Both the position numbers and the translations under genes were made by a program. DNA of 64,000 bases, taken from Pseudarthrobacter oxydans. GTDB lineage: Bacteria > Actinomycetota > Actinomycetes > Actinomycetales > Micrococcaceae. Positions 1-9,800 of the stretch are shown here, piece after piece (the stretch's first letter is position 1; each line of letters starts with the position of its first letter). The stretch covers positions 620,001-684,000 of the forward strand of contig NZ_CP139438.1 of the NCBI RefSeq assembly GCF_034258515.1, written 5' to 3'. The notes beneath the pieces are model-generated. The model saw only the letters and a program-made list of their open reading frames with translations, was not told where the DNA came from and ran no database searches.

Positions 1-452
1 GAGGTGGCCGCAATGAGCCCCATCATGGCCGCATGCAGTTCGCCGACCTGGTCCCTGCTCAACCCCAGCCGTTCCATCATGGTCCCAGGAACATTAAGCG
101 CCTCCTGCCGGAGCGCGGCGCCTTCGGGGGTCAACTCGACGGCAAGGGCGCGCTCATTTCCGTCTGCCCGCCGTCGCGTAATCAGGCCCGCGGCCTCAAG
201 CCTGCGGAGGAGCGGGGAGATGGTGGCCGGTTCCTGGGCGAGGGCCTCGCTGATATTCCGGACAGTCCGGGGGCTCGCTTCCCACAGGCACAGCATCACC
301 AGGTACTGGGGGTGGGTCAGGTTCAGCTTCTCCAGCACCGGCCGGTAGGCGCCCACAACGCTTCGCGCCGCCACCGTCAGGGCGAAACACAACTGGTGTT
401 CCAGAAGCAGGTCCTCGTCCTGCCCCTGGTCACTGTCCGTTGCCGTTGTCAT
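1..452 (-). CDS. MarR-family regulator, OhrR-like (partial)
   Basis: Transcriptional repressor of the MarR family, most like the organic-peroxide sensor OhrR. About 150 N-terminal residues are visible; the rest lies beyond the left edge. Residues 19-30 read HQLCFALTVAAR, the LCFAL context in which OhrR proteins carry the peroxide-reactive cysteine (here Cys22). A winged helix-turn-helix follows at about 63-110, with recognition helix EPATISPLLRRLEAAG and wing RRRADGNERA. The ATG at 452 is the first in frame and sits 15 bp from a perfect palindrome, so autoregulation is likely. Peroxide sensing is inferred from family; no ohr gene is visible in the window, but it could lie to the left. Confidence 0.85.
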   Translation of the reverse strand, partial: MTTATDSDQGQDEDLLLEHQLCFALTVAARSVVGAYRPVLEKLNLTHPQYLVMLCLWEASPRTVRNISEALAQEPATISPLLRRLEAAGLITRRRADGNERALAVELTPEGAALRQEALNVPGTMMERLGLSRDQVGELHAAMMGLIAAT

Positions 453-460
453 GGATCCTC

Positions 461-491
461 CGATTGTTAGTGCACTAATTATTAGCGTACA
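461..491. promoter_or_regulatory. Candidate MarR/OhrR operator
   Basis: The space between the divergent regulator and the small gene at 530 holds a perfect 12-bp palindrome, TTAGTGCACTAA, at 467-478. A related half-site, TTAGCGTACAC, follows at 482-492. AT-rich palindromes in the divergent promoter are the usual MarR operator layout. Binding by the neighbouring regulator is inferred. Confidence 0.55.
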
Positions 492-529
492 CTTTCAGCG
501 GTAGGCATGTCAGGTAAGGAGCCAGTTTC

Positions 530-772
530 ATGGGTAAGGGCAACTCAGCAGGCAAGGAAAACGCTTCGCAGCGCTTCATGCGGGCCACCGGCAGGCTCCG
601 GGCCATCTTCGGCCCCGCGAACCGCTCATCCCTGGGCCACGCCATGACGGATGAAAACCGCAGGCTGCTGGCCCAGCGGGAGGCTGAGACCCAGCAGTGG
701 GAGACCGTGAAGCGGCCGGACGGCAGCACCTACGTGGTCCCCAGGAATCCAGAGGACAAATCCCTTCGCTGA
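530..772 (+). CDS. Small conserved-type protein of unknown function (80 aa)
   Basis: I do not recognise a named family. The protein is 80 residues, charged and soluble, with no membrane segment or signal peptide. The ATG is preceded by a good ribosome-binding site (GGTAAGGAG, 9 nt upstream). Residues 16-32 contain FMRATGRLRAIFGPANR, and the tail has RPDGSTYVVPR. The next gene (888-1103) carries FMNLTERLRFVFGPATR and a similar tail, so the two are tandem paralogs. It is transcribed away from the OhrR-like repressor and may share its operator, which hints at a stress-related role, but no function can be assigned. Confidence 0.75.
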   Translation: MGKGNSAGKENASQRFMRATGRLRAIFGPANRSSLGHAMTDENRRLLAQREAETQQWETVKRPDGSTYVVPRNPEDKSLR

Positions 773-887
773 CCCCGGCAATGCTGTCCGGGCCGGGAGC
801 CTTTTCCGGCCCGCAGGCATAAAATAAGGGCACTGGCTCCTGCCGGCAGGAGCGCTTTCCCCGATGTCCGGGAAGGGGGTGGAAACA

Positions 888-1103
888 GTGGCACATGTAC
901 TCAGTGGTTTCATGAATCTCACCGAGAGGCTGCGGTTCGTCTTTGGCCCGGCCACGCGGCTGGACCCGGATACGCCTGTGGTCCACAAGCATGACGCTTT
1001 CGAACAAGCCTCGGAGGAGGACCTCTCGCACTTCGTCGTGGAAACCGATTCGACCGGCCATCACTACGCTGTGCGCCGGGAAGACCTCGAGAAGGAAAGC
1101 TGA
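888..1103 (+). CDS. Small paralog of the 530-772 protein (71 aa)
   Basis: Function is unknown. I chose GTG at 888 rather than the in-frame ATG at 864 because GGAAGGGGG at 871-879 lies 8 nt before this GTG and would fall inside the longer reading. From that start the protein has 71 residues. Residues 8-24, FMNLTERLRFVFGPATR, match the core of the preceding protein, and DSTGHHYAVRR near the end matches its GSTYVVPR stretch. The middle is acidic and differs. A strong hairpin terminator follows. The pair looks like a local gene duplication with divergence. Confidence 0.7.
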   Translation: MAHVLSGFMNLTERLRFVFGPATRLDPDTPVVHKHDAFEQASEEDLSHFVVETDSTGHHYAVRREDLEKES

Positions 1104-1135
1104 ACCGCCGGCTCAGCCGGGGCATCCCAAACGCA

Positions 1136-1180
1136 GGAAAGCCGGGCTTCCTCCGAATATCGGAAGGAGCCCGGCTTTCC
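1136..1180. terminator. Strong hairpin between convergent genes
   Basis: Arms at 1136-1155 and 1161-1180 pair almost perfectly (GGAAAGCCGGGCTTCC against GGAAGGAGCCCGGCTTTCC) around a five-base AT-rich loop. The hairpin lies between the 3' ends of the small paralog and lysC and can serve both strands. There is no long U-tract. Confidence 0.7.
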
Positions 1181-1223
1181 CGCGCCTGCGGCGGCCCGGC
1201 TTGGGGCTGGCTTGCCGGCCGTA

Positions 1224-1742
1224 CTAGCGGCCGGTGCCGCCATAGACCGTCGCTTCGTTTTCGCTGTCCAGGTCAAAGGCCTTGTGGATGACGCGCACAG
1301 CCTCGTCCAGGAGATCCGCGTGGGTCACAACGGAGATGCGGATCTCGGAGGTGGAGATCATGTTGATGTTGATACCGGCGTCGGAGAGCGCTTTGAAGAA
1401 CGTTGCCGAGACGCCGGGGTGCGAGCGCATGCCTGCACCGATGAGCGACAGCTTGCCGATCTGCTCGTTGTACTCGATGCTCTCGAAGCCGATCTGGTCC
1501 TGCGCCGCATGGAGGGCCGCCAGCGCGTCGGCGCCTTCCACGATGGGGAGGGTGAACGAGATATCCGTCCGGCCCGTGCCGTGGGTGGAGACGTTCTGCA
1601 CGATCATGTCGATGTTCGAGTGGGCGTCGGCGATGACCTGGAAGATCGCTGCCGCCTTGCCCGGAATGTCCGGAACGCCAACAACCGTGACCTTGGCTTC
1701 GGAACGGTCGTGCGCGACGCCGGAGATGATTGGCTGCTCCAA
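1224..1742 (-). CDS. lysC: Aspartate kinase beta subunit from an internal in-frame start
   Basis: In Corynebacterium and Bacillus, lysC also yields a beta subunit from an internal start that holds only the ACT domains and forms an alpha2-beta2 enzyme. Here codon 281 is a TTG (1742-1740) preceded by AGAGGGAG with 5 nt spacing. It gives 172 residues starting at [12 protein letters not shown]. The placement and length agree with the corynebacterial beta subunit as I recall it. Use of the start is inferred from the spacing and family precedent. Confidence 0.5.
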   Translation of the reverse strand: MEQPIISGVAHDRSEAKVTVVGVPDIPGKAAAIFQVIADAHSNIDMIVQNVSTHGTGRTDISFTLPIVEGADALAALHAAQDQIGFESIEYNEQIGKLSLIGAGMRSHPGVSATFFKALSDAGININMISTSEIRISVVTHADLLDEAVRVIHKAFDLDSENEATVYGGTGR

Positions 1743-2582
1743 GGCAACTCCCTCTTGTGTGGTGATCTTGTCTTCGGCGCTGGGGATGACCCAGGTGCCT
1801 TCGTGCTGGCTGAATGAGGAACGGACGTGCAGGGGAACGCCGAACCTGCGGGCATACTCCACGCAGCGCAGGTGGAGGATCTTGGCGCCGGACGCTGCGA
1901 GCTCCAGCATTTCCTCACTGGAGATCCGCTCGATTTTCTGGGCGGAGGGAACTACTCGGGGATCGGCGGTGTAGATGCCGTCCACGTCCGTGTAGATCTC
2001 GCACACGTCCGCCTCGAGGGCCGCCGCCAGCGCCACGGCGGTGGTGTCTGACCCGCCCCGGCCGAGGGTGGTGATCTCGTTGGTGGCCCGGCTCATGCCC
2101 TGGAATCCGGCCACAATGGCGATGTTGCCCTTGTCCAGCGCCGTCCGGATCCGGTGGGGATCCACATCGATGATCCGGGCCTTGCCGTGGATGCCGTCAG
2201 TGATCATGCCGGCCTGGGAACCGGTGAAGGACTGGGCGGAGGCGCCCAGTTTATTGATGGCCATGGCCAGCAGCGCCATGGAGATGCGCTCGCCGGCGGA
2301 CAGCAGCATGTCCATTTCGCGGGCCGGGGCGGAGTCTGTCACCTGGGCGGCGAGGTCCAGGAGTTCGTCCGTGGTGTCACCCATGGCGGAGACGACGACA
2401 ACCACCTCGTTGCCGGCGGCCTGGGCGTCCACCACGCGTTTGGCAACCCGCTTGATTCCGTCCGCGTCCGCCACGGAGGATCCGCCGAACTTCTGCACGA
2501 TGAGCTGCTTTGTCACCGCACGGCCGGTGGGTAGCCCCTGCGGCTGCGTTGCGTTGTGCACTTCGGTAGTGGGCGTACTCAT
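1224..2582 (-). CDS. lysC: Aspartate kinase, alpha subunit
   Basis: Phosphorylates L-aspartate in the first step of the lysine, threonine, methionine and diaminopimelate pathway, in the cytoplasm. The protein has 452 residues. The kinase domain begins with [10 protein letters not shown] at 30-39 and contains GRGGSDTTA. Two C-terminal ACT regions (about 300-450) include SHPGVSATF and [10 protein letters not shown], the feedback site in lysine- and threonine-inhibited actinobacterial enzymes. I chose ATG 2582 because GAAGG precedes it; the open frame extends further upstream but that part does not resemble aspartokinase. asd, often the next gene in related genomes, is not downstream here. Confidence 0.97.
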   Translation of the reverse strand: MSTPTTEVHNATQPQGLPTGRAVTKQLIVQKFGGSSVADADGIKRVAKRVVDAQAAGNEVVVVVSAMGDTTDELLDLAAQVTDSAPAREMDMLLSAGERISMALLAMAINKLGASAQSFTGSQAGMITDGIHGKARIIDVDPHRIRTALDKGNIAIVAGFQGMSRATNEITTLGRGGSDTTAVALAAALEADVCEIYTDVDGIYTADPRVVPSAQKIERISSEEMLELAASGAKILHLRCVEYARRFGVPLHVRSSFSQHEGTWVIPSAEDKITTQEGVALEQPIISGVAHDRSEAKVTVVGVPDIPGKAAAIFQVIADAHSNIDMIVQNVSTHGTGRTDISFTLPIVEGADALAALHAAQDQIGFESIEYNEQIGKLSLIGAGMRSHPGVSATFFKALSDAGININMISTSEIRISVVTHADLLDEAVRVIHKAFDLDSENEATVYGGTGR

Positions 2583-2788
2583 GCGCGTACCTTCACTGGA
2601 TCGGTAGGAGTTTGGAGGCCAGGCAGCCTGACGCCTGGTCGGCGCGACTTCTCCCCACAGTTTATCGCCGCCCGCTGCCGGGGGTTGAATTGTGACCATT
2701 TCCGGCCGGCTAAGCAGCCCCGGGAGGGCAGGGACGGCGTAGGCTCAGAGCGTCAGAATGCAATGACTGTGGGGGCAGGTGCAGATAG

Positions 2789-3754
2789 ATGGCAATGATT
2801 TCTGAGGTACCGGGAGATTCGGGCGGGCCGGTGTCCGACGACGGAATATCGGCACGGGGTGTCAGCCGAAGCTTCGGCGCGGTGCGCGCCGTCGAGCACA
2901 TGGACTTCAATGCTCCGGCAGGGAAGGTGACCGCCCTGATCGGCCCCAACGGCGCCGGCAAAACGACGCTCCTGCTGATGCTTGCATCGCTGCTGGCGCC
3001 GGATGAGGGGACCATCAGCGTGGCAGGCCTGGATCCACTCCGCCACCGCGCGCAGGTCAGAAGGCGCCTGGGCTGGATGCCCGATACGTTGGGCGTGTGG
3101 GAGTCTTTGACCGCCCGGGAGATCCTGACCCAGATGGCCCGTTTCTACCGGCTGCCGGCCGAAGGCCTCGGGCAACGGGTGGCCACCATGCTGGAAAGGG
3201 TGCGGCTGGACGATCTCGCGGACCAGCCGGCACGGGTGTTGTCCCGCGGGCAGCAGCAGCGGCTGAGCCTCGCCAGGGCACTCATCCACGACCCTTCCGT
3301 CCTGCTCCTTGACGAGCCCGCCTCGGGCCTGGACCCGGGCTCGCGGGTGGAGCTTCGCACTATGCTGCGGCAGCTGGCGGCGGAGGGCAAAGCCGTGGTC
3401 GTTTCATCCCACGTCCTCGCTGAACTTGACGAGATCGCCGACGGCGCAGTGTTCGTCAACAAGGGCCGCACAGTCCGCCAGCAGACCACGGCGGAAGCAG
3501 CCGCCGCGGGCCGGCGGTACGCGATTTCCGGATCGGATCCGGCAGCACTGGCCGCAGGGCTAACGGGGCTGGGAATGGCGTTCCGCGTCGAGGATGGCCG
3601 CCGTCCGGGCGTGAGCCTGGTGCTGAATAACGACGGCGATGCGGAGCGCCTCCTGCGGGACCTGGTGCTGGCCGGCGTCGGAATCATTTCCTTTGCCCCC
3701 GCCAGCGGGGCCCTTGAAGAGACCTACATGAACCTCGAGGGCGAGCGGCAGTGA
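2789..3754 (+). CDS. ABC transporter ATP-binding protein (ABC-2 type)
   Basis: Cytoplasmic ATPase of a probable exporter. The 321-residue protein has Walker A GPNGAGKT at 52-59, signature LSRGQQQR at 151-158, Walker B VLLLDEP at 171-177, the D-loop SGLD and H-loop SSH at 206-208. The C-terminal 80 residues resemble the extra domain of CcmA/NatA-type ATPases. GGGGGCAGG lies upstream of ATG 2789; a second ATG two codons later is possible. The stop overlaps the start of the permease as GTGA, so the two are translationally coupled. The substrate cannot be read from sequence; drug, lipid or Na+ efflux are all possible. Confidence 0.93.
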   Translation: MAMISEVPGDSGGPVSDDGISARGVSRSFGAVRAVEHMDFNAPAGKVTALIGPNGAGKTTLLLMLASLLAPDEGTISVAGLDPLRHRAQVRRRLGWMPDTLGVWESLTAREILTQMARFYRLPAEGLGQRVATMLERVRLDDLADQPARVLSRGQQQRLSLARALIHDPSVLLLDEPASGLDPGSRVELRTMLRQLAAEGKAVVVSSHVLAELDEIADGAVFVNKGRTVRQQTTAEAAAAGRRYAISGSDPAALAAGLTGLGMAFRVEDGRRPGVSLVLNNDGDAERLLRDLVLAGVGIISFAPASGALEETYMNLEGERQ

Positions 3755-4884
3755 GCCAGGCAACCGACAACAGGCAGGACACCTCCGGAAGCGGCGCATC
3801 AGCCGCCTATCTTGCGGGAATCAGGAATGTGGTGGTCCTGGAACTGAAGCAGCGCCTGCGTTCGCGCGGCTGGTACATCATGCTGGCCATCTGGTTTGTC
3901 CTGACCGGTGTGGTCACGCTGCTGACGTGGGCCAGTTGGAACGCTTCCCAGGCTGCCCAGCGGGCGTATGGAGGCTATGTTCCGCCGGAGCAAGCCGGCC
4001 CGGGTTCCATGATCTTTGAAGTGGTGCTGGCATTTGTCTTGTTGTTCGCATTGCTGGTGGCGCCCGCCTTGTCCGCCAATGCCATCACCGGGGACCGGGC
4101 GGGCGGCACCCTGGCGATCCTGCAGGTCACCCTGCTCGAACCCGGCCAGATCCTGTGGGGGAAGTTTTTTGCCGCCTGGCTGGCAGCCCTTGCCTTCCTG
4201 GTGGCCAGCGCGCCGTTCCTGGTCATCGGTGTGGCTCTTGGGGGAATGACGCCGGGTCACGTGCTGGTGGCACTGCTGATGCTGGCCGTTGAAGTGGGTA
4301 TCGTATGCGCCCTGGGCGTAGGGATTTCAGCTCTGGCCGGGCGGCCCTTGTTCTCCATCGTGGTGACTTACCTGGCGGTGGCCGGGCTGGTTTTCGGCAC
4401 GCTGATTTCCTTCGGGCTTGGCACAGGCCTGGCCCAGGGCACCGTCATGGCCAACAACCCGCAGTACCGCCAGTACGCACCCCTGGAGTCCGGGCCGTTT
4501 GGGCCGGAGTACACCTGCTCGGGCCCGCTCCGGGAACAGCCTGCCCTCCGTACCGAGCGGGTTGCCTGGCTGCTGGGCATGAACCCCTTTGTGGTGGTGG
4601 CCGATGCCATCCCCTACCGCGACCGCACAGCGCAGACGGGTTTCGCCTCCGTCGGGACCATCGAAGGAATCAGCCAGGGCGCCCGGCAGGCCATGGCCGG
4701 CCCGGACGGCACCGTCCCGTGCGCCAACGGACTGGTCCAGCCGCCATACCTGGGGCAGAAAACACCGCTGTGGCCGCTTGGGCTGGGGCTTCAGCTGGTG
4801 CTGTCCACCCTGCTGATGTGGCTGGGCTGGCGGGCGCTCCGGACGCCAGCGCACAAGCTGGCCAGGGGCGTGCGCATCGCCTAG
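3751..4884 (+). CDS. ABC-2 type transporter permease
   Basis: Membrane partner of the preceding ATPase, 377 residues, starting at GTG 3751 inside the ATPase stop codon. About six hydrophobic segments are visible: one near 38-60, a run between about 85 and 235, and a last one near 350-370. NAITGDRAGGTLAILQVTLL around 110-130 is typical of ABC-2 permeases, where an amphipathic coupling helix follows the first membrane span. An extracellular loop before the last segment has two cysteines (YTCSG and TVPCANG) that may form a disulfide. The same pattern recurs in the third gene of the operon. Confidence 0.9.
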   Translation: MSQATDNRQDTSGSGASAAYLAGIRNVVVLELKQRLRSRGWYIMLAIWFVLTGVVTLLTWASWNASQAAQRAYGGYVPPEQAGPGSMIFEVVLAFVLLFALLVAPALSANAITGDRAGGTLAILQVTLLEPGQILWGKFFAAWLAALAFLVASAPFLVIGVALGGMTPGHVLVALLMLAVEVGIVCALGVGISALAGRPLFSIVVTYLAVAGLVFGTLISFGLGTGLAQGTVMANNPQYRQYAPLESGPFGPEYTCSGPLREQPALRTERVAWLLGMNPFVVVADAIPYRDRTAQTGFASVGTIEGISQGARQAMAGPDGTVPCANGLVQPPYLGQKTPLWPLGLGLQLVLSTLLMWLGWRALRTPAHKLARGVRIA

Positions 4885-4992
4885 TCCGGCTCTGGACAGC
4901 GCTGGCGTGTTGGGCAACGATAGGACCCAGCCGGCACGTTCGCCGGTCTGAGCCGGGGCTGGGGCCTGTCCGTGGAAAGGCGGGGCTTCCCC

Positions 4993-6096
4993 ATGGCCGA
5001 CGACGACCAGCCTGCTGTGCATCCAGCCCCCGAACCCTTTTACGAACCGATAGGCGCGAACCCCGGCGGTACGGGCAGCCCCAGCTGGGAGGATGACGAC
5101 GACGGCGGCCGGGAACAGGTGCGCGGCGGCCGGCCGGGCATGCAGCCGGCGTTGGCTGATGTGGTCCGCAGCATCCGTACCGCCAGGTTCTGGGCGCAGG
5201 CGGGCGGCGCTGTCGGAGGAACCTGGGCTGCTGCCGCCGCCGCCGTAGTGATGTTTGCGTCGCTGGGACAGGGGAGTGGCGGGTACAACGCCCCGATGCT
5301 GGTGTACGCGCTCGCCGCAACCCTCGTGCCGTCCGTCGCGGCCTTTCTCGCGGTGGCCTGGGGCATGCAGTGCCATGGACAAGCTGCCGCAGCCCGGGAG
5401 CCGGCCGTGGGCGGCAGGATCCTCCCGGCGTTGCTGGCCACCACATTCCGTGGGCTCGTCCTGGCCGCCCTAACGTTCTGCGTACTGATGCTGCAGTCGC
5501 TGGCGGCCGGTGGATCAGGCGCTGTGGCGGCAGCTGCTGCCGGGGTCACCGCTGTTGAGGGCGCCGTTTTCGGCGCCGTTGGAGTGGGGGTGGCGGCTGC
5601 GGTTCGGAAATCGGGACCGGCCCGTGTGGCGGGCTGGGTATTAGCGGGAATCCTGGTGGCTGGCTCGGCCGGTGCTGCTGCCGCCCTGGTGCCGTTGGTC
5701 CGGGCGGTGGAACCAGTAACCGTCGCTATGAATGTGCAGTGGGGGCCCGCCGGCACACGCCAGGCCTACGAGTGCTCGGGAGTCCCGGCCGGCGTAGCCG
5801 AGGTCTACCATACCGAGCGCATCATGTGGCTGGCCGCCATCAGCCCGTCGGTGGTTTTCCTGGCGCTGGGCGCTGACACCGATCCGGCCGGGGCTGTCCT
5901 GGGATGGGTGCCGGCAGCCATTCAGGAAGCAGGGGACGGCACCCAGGTCCCCTGTGTGAACGGGGAACCGCTGACCAGGGATTCGGCCCGGATACCGCTG
6001 CCTGTGGTGGGAATTGCCGGCCAGGCCATAGTGGCTGGAGCGCTGCTGGCCGCCGGAAACAGGGCGGCTGTTTCGCGCCGGCGTCCGCGGCCCTGA
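4993..6096 (+). CDS. Membrane protein, apparent paralog of the upstream permease
   Basis: No named family is recognised. The 367-residue protein (ATG 4993) has an acidic soluble N-terminus of about 60 residues, then six or more Ala/Val-rich membrane segments. Its last third mirrors the permease before it: YECSG against YTCSG, HTERIMWLAAISPSVVF against RTERVAWLLGMNPFVVV, and a second cysteine in QVPCVNG against TVPCANG, each followed by a final membrane helix. I infer that it arose by duplication and works with the ABC pair, perhaps as a second membrane half or accessory subunit. An alternative GTG start at 4972 adds seven residues. Confidence 0.7.
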   Translation: MADDDQPAVHPAPEPFYEPIGANPGGTGSPSWEDDDDGGREQVRGGRPGMQPALADVVRSIRTARFWAQAGGAVGGTWAAAAAAVVMFASLGQGSGGYNAPMLVYALAATLVPSVAAFLAVAWGMQCHGQAAAAREPAVGGRILPALLATTFRGLVLAALTFCVLMLQSLAAGGSGAVAAAAAGVTAVEGAVFGAVGVGVAAAVRKSGPARVAGWVLAGILVAGSAGAAAALVPLVRAVEPVTVAMNVQWGPAGTRQAYECSGVPAGVAEVYHTERIMWLAAISPSVVFLALGADTDPAGAVLGWVPAAIQEAGDGTQVPCVNGEPLTRDSARIPLPVVGIAGQAIVAGALLAAGNRAAVSRRRPRP

Positions 6097-6140
6097 CGCA
6101 GGCCGCGCGTGTGCCTCGTGCCGCGCTTACCCGGCCCAGG

Positions 6141-6740
6141 TCAGGTGAGGGCGTTCCGGCGGCCCTCGAACGCCCTGCCAAGGGTGACCTCATCCGCGTA
6201 TTCCAGGTCGCCGCCCACCGGCAGCCCGGAGGCCAGCCGGGTCACGGTGATGCCGATTGTCTTGAGCATACGGGCCAGGTAGGTGGCAGTGGCCTCGCCC
6301 TCAAGGTTGGGGTCGGTGGCGATAATGACTTCCTGGATGGCGCCGTCATTGAGCCGGGTCAGCAGCTCGCGGATGCGGAGCTGCTCGGGTCCGATGCCCG
6401 CAATGGGGTTAATGGCGCCGCCCAGCACGTGGTAGCGGCCCCGGAACGACCGCGTGCGTTCCACGGCCAGGACATCCTTTGATTCCTCTACAACGCAGAT
6501 CACCGCCGGATCCCGGCGCGGGTCACGGCAGATGTTGCACAGTTCCTGCTCTGTGACGTTGCCGCAGACGGTGCAGAACTTGACCCGTTCCTTGACAGTC
6601 GTGATCGCTTCAACCAGGCGCTTCATGTCCTGGGGATCAGCTTCGAGGATGTGGAACGCAAGCCGCTGGGCGGATTTGGGGCCCACCCCCGGAAGGCGTC
6701 CGAGCTCATCAATCAGCTCCTGGACAGCACCTTCGTACAC
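6141..6740 (-). CDS. recR: Recombination protein RecR
   Basis: DNA-repair factor that forms a ring clamp and, with RecO and RecF, loads RecA on gapped DNA. The 199-residue length is normal. It has the helix-hairpin-helix [13 protein letters not shown] at 16-28, a four-cysteine zinc finger (Cys56, 59, 68, 71: CTVCG and CNIC) and a Toprim domain starting at [11 protein letters not shown]. The C-terminal [19 protein letters not shown] is a RecR hallmark. It lies about 75 bp downstream of dnaX on the same strand, the usual dnaX-recR order. Confidence 0.98.
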   Translation of the reverse strand: MYEGAVQELIDELGRLPGVGPKSAQRLAFHILEADPQDMKRLVEAITTVKERVKFCTVCGNVTEQELCNICRDPRRDPAVICVVEESKDVLAVERTRSFRGRYHVLGGAINPIAGIGPEQLRIRELLTRLNDGAIQEVIIATDPNLEGEATATYLARMLKTIGITVTRLASGLPVGGDLEYADEVTLGRAFEGRRNALT

Positions 6741-6815
6741 GTTTTCCCCTTAATTTGGGATGGATTGCGGGCAGGGCAAAGACTTAGGGCGGGGCCCCGT
6801 TTGACCGGGCAACCG

Positions 6816-9800
6816 TCAATATCGCGGCGTGATGGGACTTCCGTCGGGGGAGCGCTCCTCAATCAGCTTCCCGCCCAGAATACGCTCCACCGCGGCACGT
6901 CCGAACACGCCGGACTCTTCGATCGTCTCATCATCTGCGCTCGGGATGTCCTGGACATAGGTGGCAGCAGCTGCCACGGCACGGGCCGGGGCCTTGGCGC
7001 GGCCGGCTTCCGCTTCAGGGCTGTTGGAAAGTCGCTGGTAAAGGCTTTGCCGTGCCTGGGCTGCGGCAGCCGAGGACGGCTGAGGAGCCTTGGCCGGGAC
7101 AGCCTGGGTTGGAGCGGCTGCGGGAGCCGGGGAAGCTGACGCCATGGCGTACTCCGGCGCCCGCGCGGTGTCCGGTGAGGAACTGCCCCCGCCCGGTTCG
7201 TCCGTTCCAAACCGTCCGGCGCCTGGAGATGGTGAAGACGGAGCCAGGCCCCAGTCCGGCTCCGGGCTGGCGCCGGCCCTCGTGACGGGGATTGAGGGTG
7301 GCACCTGGGCGGTGGCGGGCTCGTAGCGCGGTGTGGCAACCGGCCCGGTTGGTGCCTCGTCCGGCGCCGCCGGGGAGGCTGCCCTGCCCACGTTGCTTTC
7401 TTCGCCGACCACCCAGATCCCGGGAGCCTGTTCCACGGCGCGGGTCCAAGGATCATGCGGTGGTGCAGCCGTGCTGGCGGCAGCATCAGGCCCGTGAGGC
7501 TGGACGCCCGGGACGTCAACGGGGCCGGAGGTGGCCGGCGACGGCCCCTTTACACCGGAACCGGTGCCGGGGGTGCCCGACGGGCCTGAAGCGGCCGGCA
7601 CTCCCGAGGGCCGGGACCGGTTGGACGGGGCCCAGTCCAGGGGAGGTTCTTCGTCCAGAGGCGGAGCGTCCTCGTCCCTGGCCGGACCCCAGTCGTCGTC
7701 GGAATATGAATAGTCTTCCTCCACGGCGGCGCGGGGCACCGAAACCGGGGCGGAGCCTTCGCCGGCCGCGACCTGCGCAGCGGGTTGTCCGGATGCGGGC
7801 CGCACGGCGCCGCTTCCGGGAAGCGGGGCCGAAAGTGCCGCGGCTGCTGCCTGGGGCGCCACGCCTTCCGGCGCAACGCCGTCGGCCTGGCCCGGATCAG
7901 CCGGCCCCTGCCCAGGACGTGCCTTTTGCTGGTGTTTTGCGTCCGGCACAGACTGCTGCGGGCTCGCGGAAACGGGCCCGCCTGGGGGGCCCGGCTGCCG
8001 TGCGGCATCGCTGCCCGTCGGGGCAGAAGCCGGTGCCAGCCCCCAAGCGACGTCAGCCGAAGTTGTCGCCGCCACCCGGCTGGCGGGCACTTTTGGGTTT
8101 GGGTCAGAGCTCGCCTGCGTGCCGCCACCGGCCGACGCAGTGATTTGGCAGTCGATGCCTACGGTCTTGTGGATGGCCTGGCGCAGATTCTCCGAATGGT
8201 CCGCCCGGCCGAAGGCTCCGGCAAGTCCGGACGTGGTGAATGCAAGGGTGAGGCTGTGGCCGTCGAAGGCAGCAACCTGGGCATTGGGTTCAACGAGCGC
8301 CCAGGTGCTGCGCTTGATTTTGGACAGGGTCTGCAGGACGTCGGGCCAGGCGCGGCGCAAGACCTCCACGTCCCCCATGGGTCCGGGCGCAGCAGCGGGC
8401 GCCGGCGGCGCGGACGACGTCTCCGCCTGGCCGGTAGACGGGGATTCTTTGGGCTCGGAGGCGGGCGTCTTGCCGGAAGCCTGCGCCGGGCCGGAACCCG
8501 GAGTCTGCATGGCACCTTGCGCCGGGCCGGACGCAGCGTCCGGCCCCACCTGGGGCTGCGGCGAGGCAAAGCCCGGGTCGCGTCCGGCTGGACGATCCGA
8601 AGAGGCGGGCGACGGGAGGTTCCCGGCCGAATCTTCTACCGGCCAGTCGCTGGTGCTGACCCGCGGGGCGGTCAAGGGAGAGCGTGGTCCGCCGACCGCA
8701 GGGGAAGCCTCCCCGACGGAGCCCGCTCCGGCAGCTGCCGGCGGGGCCGGGGCGCTGGGCGCCGGGCCCGCAACGGCCGGAGCTGCGGGCGCCGCTTTCG
8801 CGGCATCCCGAGCCGGACCATTGGCACCGGCGGCGCCAGTTGAAGATTCAGGAGCAGAGGGCCTTGTTTCCGGGGCAGGGGCATTGGACGCCGGGGGAGC
8901 GGCAGGGGCGGCGGCCGGTGTGGAGCCGTCCGCAATTGACCCTGCGGGAGCACCGACGTCGTTCCCGGCGTAGTTCAGCCTGCGCTCCACGCGGTCTATC
9001 CGGGCGGCCATGCCGCGCTCGTTTTGCTCCGAGCTGGGCAAAAGGATCCGGGCGCACAGCAGCTCAAGGTGCAGCCGCGGGGAGGTGGCGCCGGTCATCT
9101 CGGTCAACGCGGTGTTGGTGACGTCCGCGGCGCGAGACAGCTCGGCCGCCCCCAGGTTGTGGGCCTGGTTCTTCAGGCGGGCAATCTGGTCCGCGGGCAT
9201 GCCGCGGAGAATGGTCTGGGCGCTTTCAGGCATCGCCTGGACGATGATGAGGTCGCGGAACCGCTCCAACAGGTCCTCAACGAAGCGGCGGGGATCATGG
9301 CCGGTTTGGATCACCCGGTCCACGGCACGGAAAACGGTAGCGGAATCAGAAGCGGCAACGGCCTCGACCACGTCGTCGAGCAGTGAAGCGTGGGTGTATC
9401 CGAGCAGCGCCACGGCAAGTTCGTAGTCCAGGCCGTTCGGCCCGGCGCCCGCCATCAGCTGGTCCAGGACGGAGAGCGAATCACGGACGGAGCCGCCGCC
9501 GGCACGGATCACCAGGGACAGGACGCCGGGGGCCACCGGGACGTTCTCCTGGCTGCACAGGAGCTCCAAGTAGGCCATCAGCGGTTCCGGCGGCACCAGC
9601 CGGAACGGGTAGTGGTGGGTGCGGGAGCGGATGGTGCCGATGACCTTGTCCGGTTCCGTGGTGGCGAAGATGAACTTGATGTGTTCGGGTGGTTCTTCCA
9701 CGATCTTCAGCAGAGCGTTGAAGCCTGCGGACGTGACCATGTGGGCCTCGTCAATGATGAAGATCTTGTAGCGGTCCCGTACAGGTGCATAGGTGGCCCG

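Noticed and set aside
4984..5756. Minus-strand Thr/Ala/Pro-rich protein opposite the third ABC-operon gene
   Set aside because: It is antisense to a membrane protein with paralogous motifs and has no supported start.
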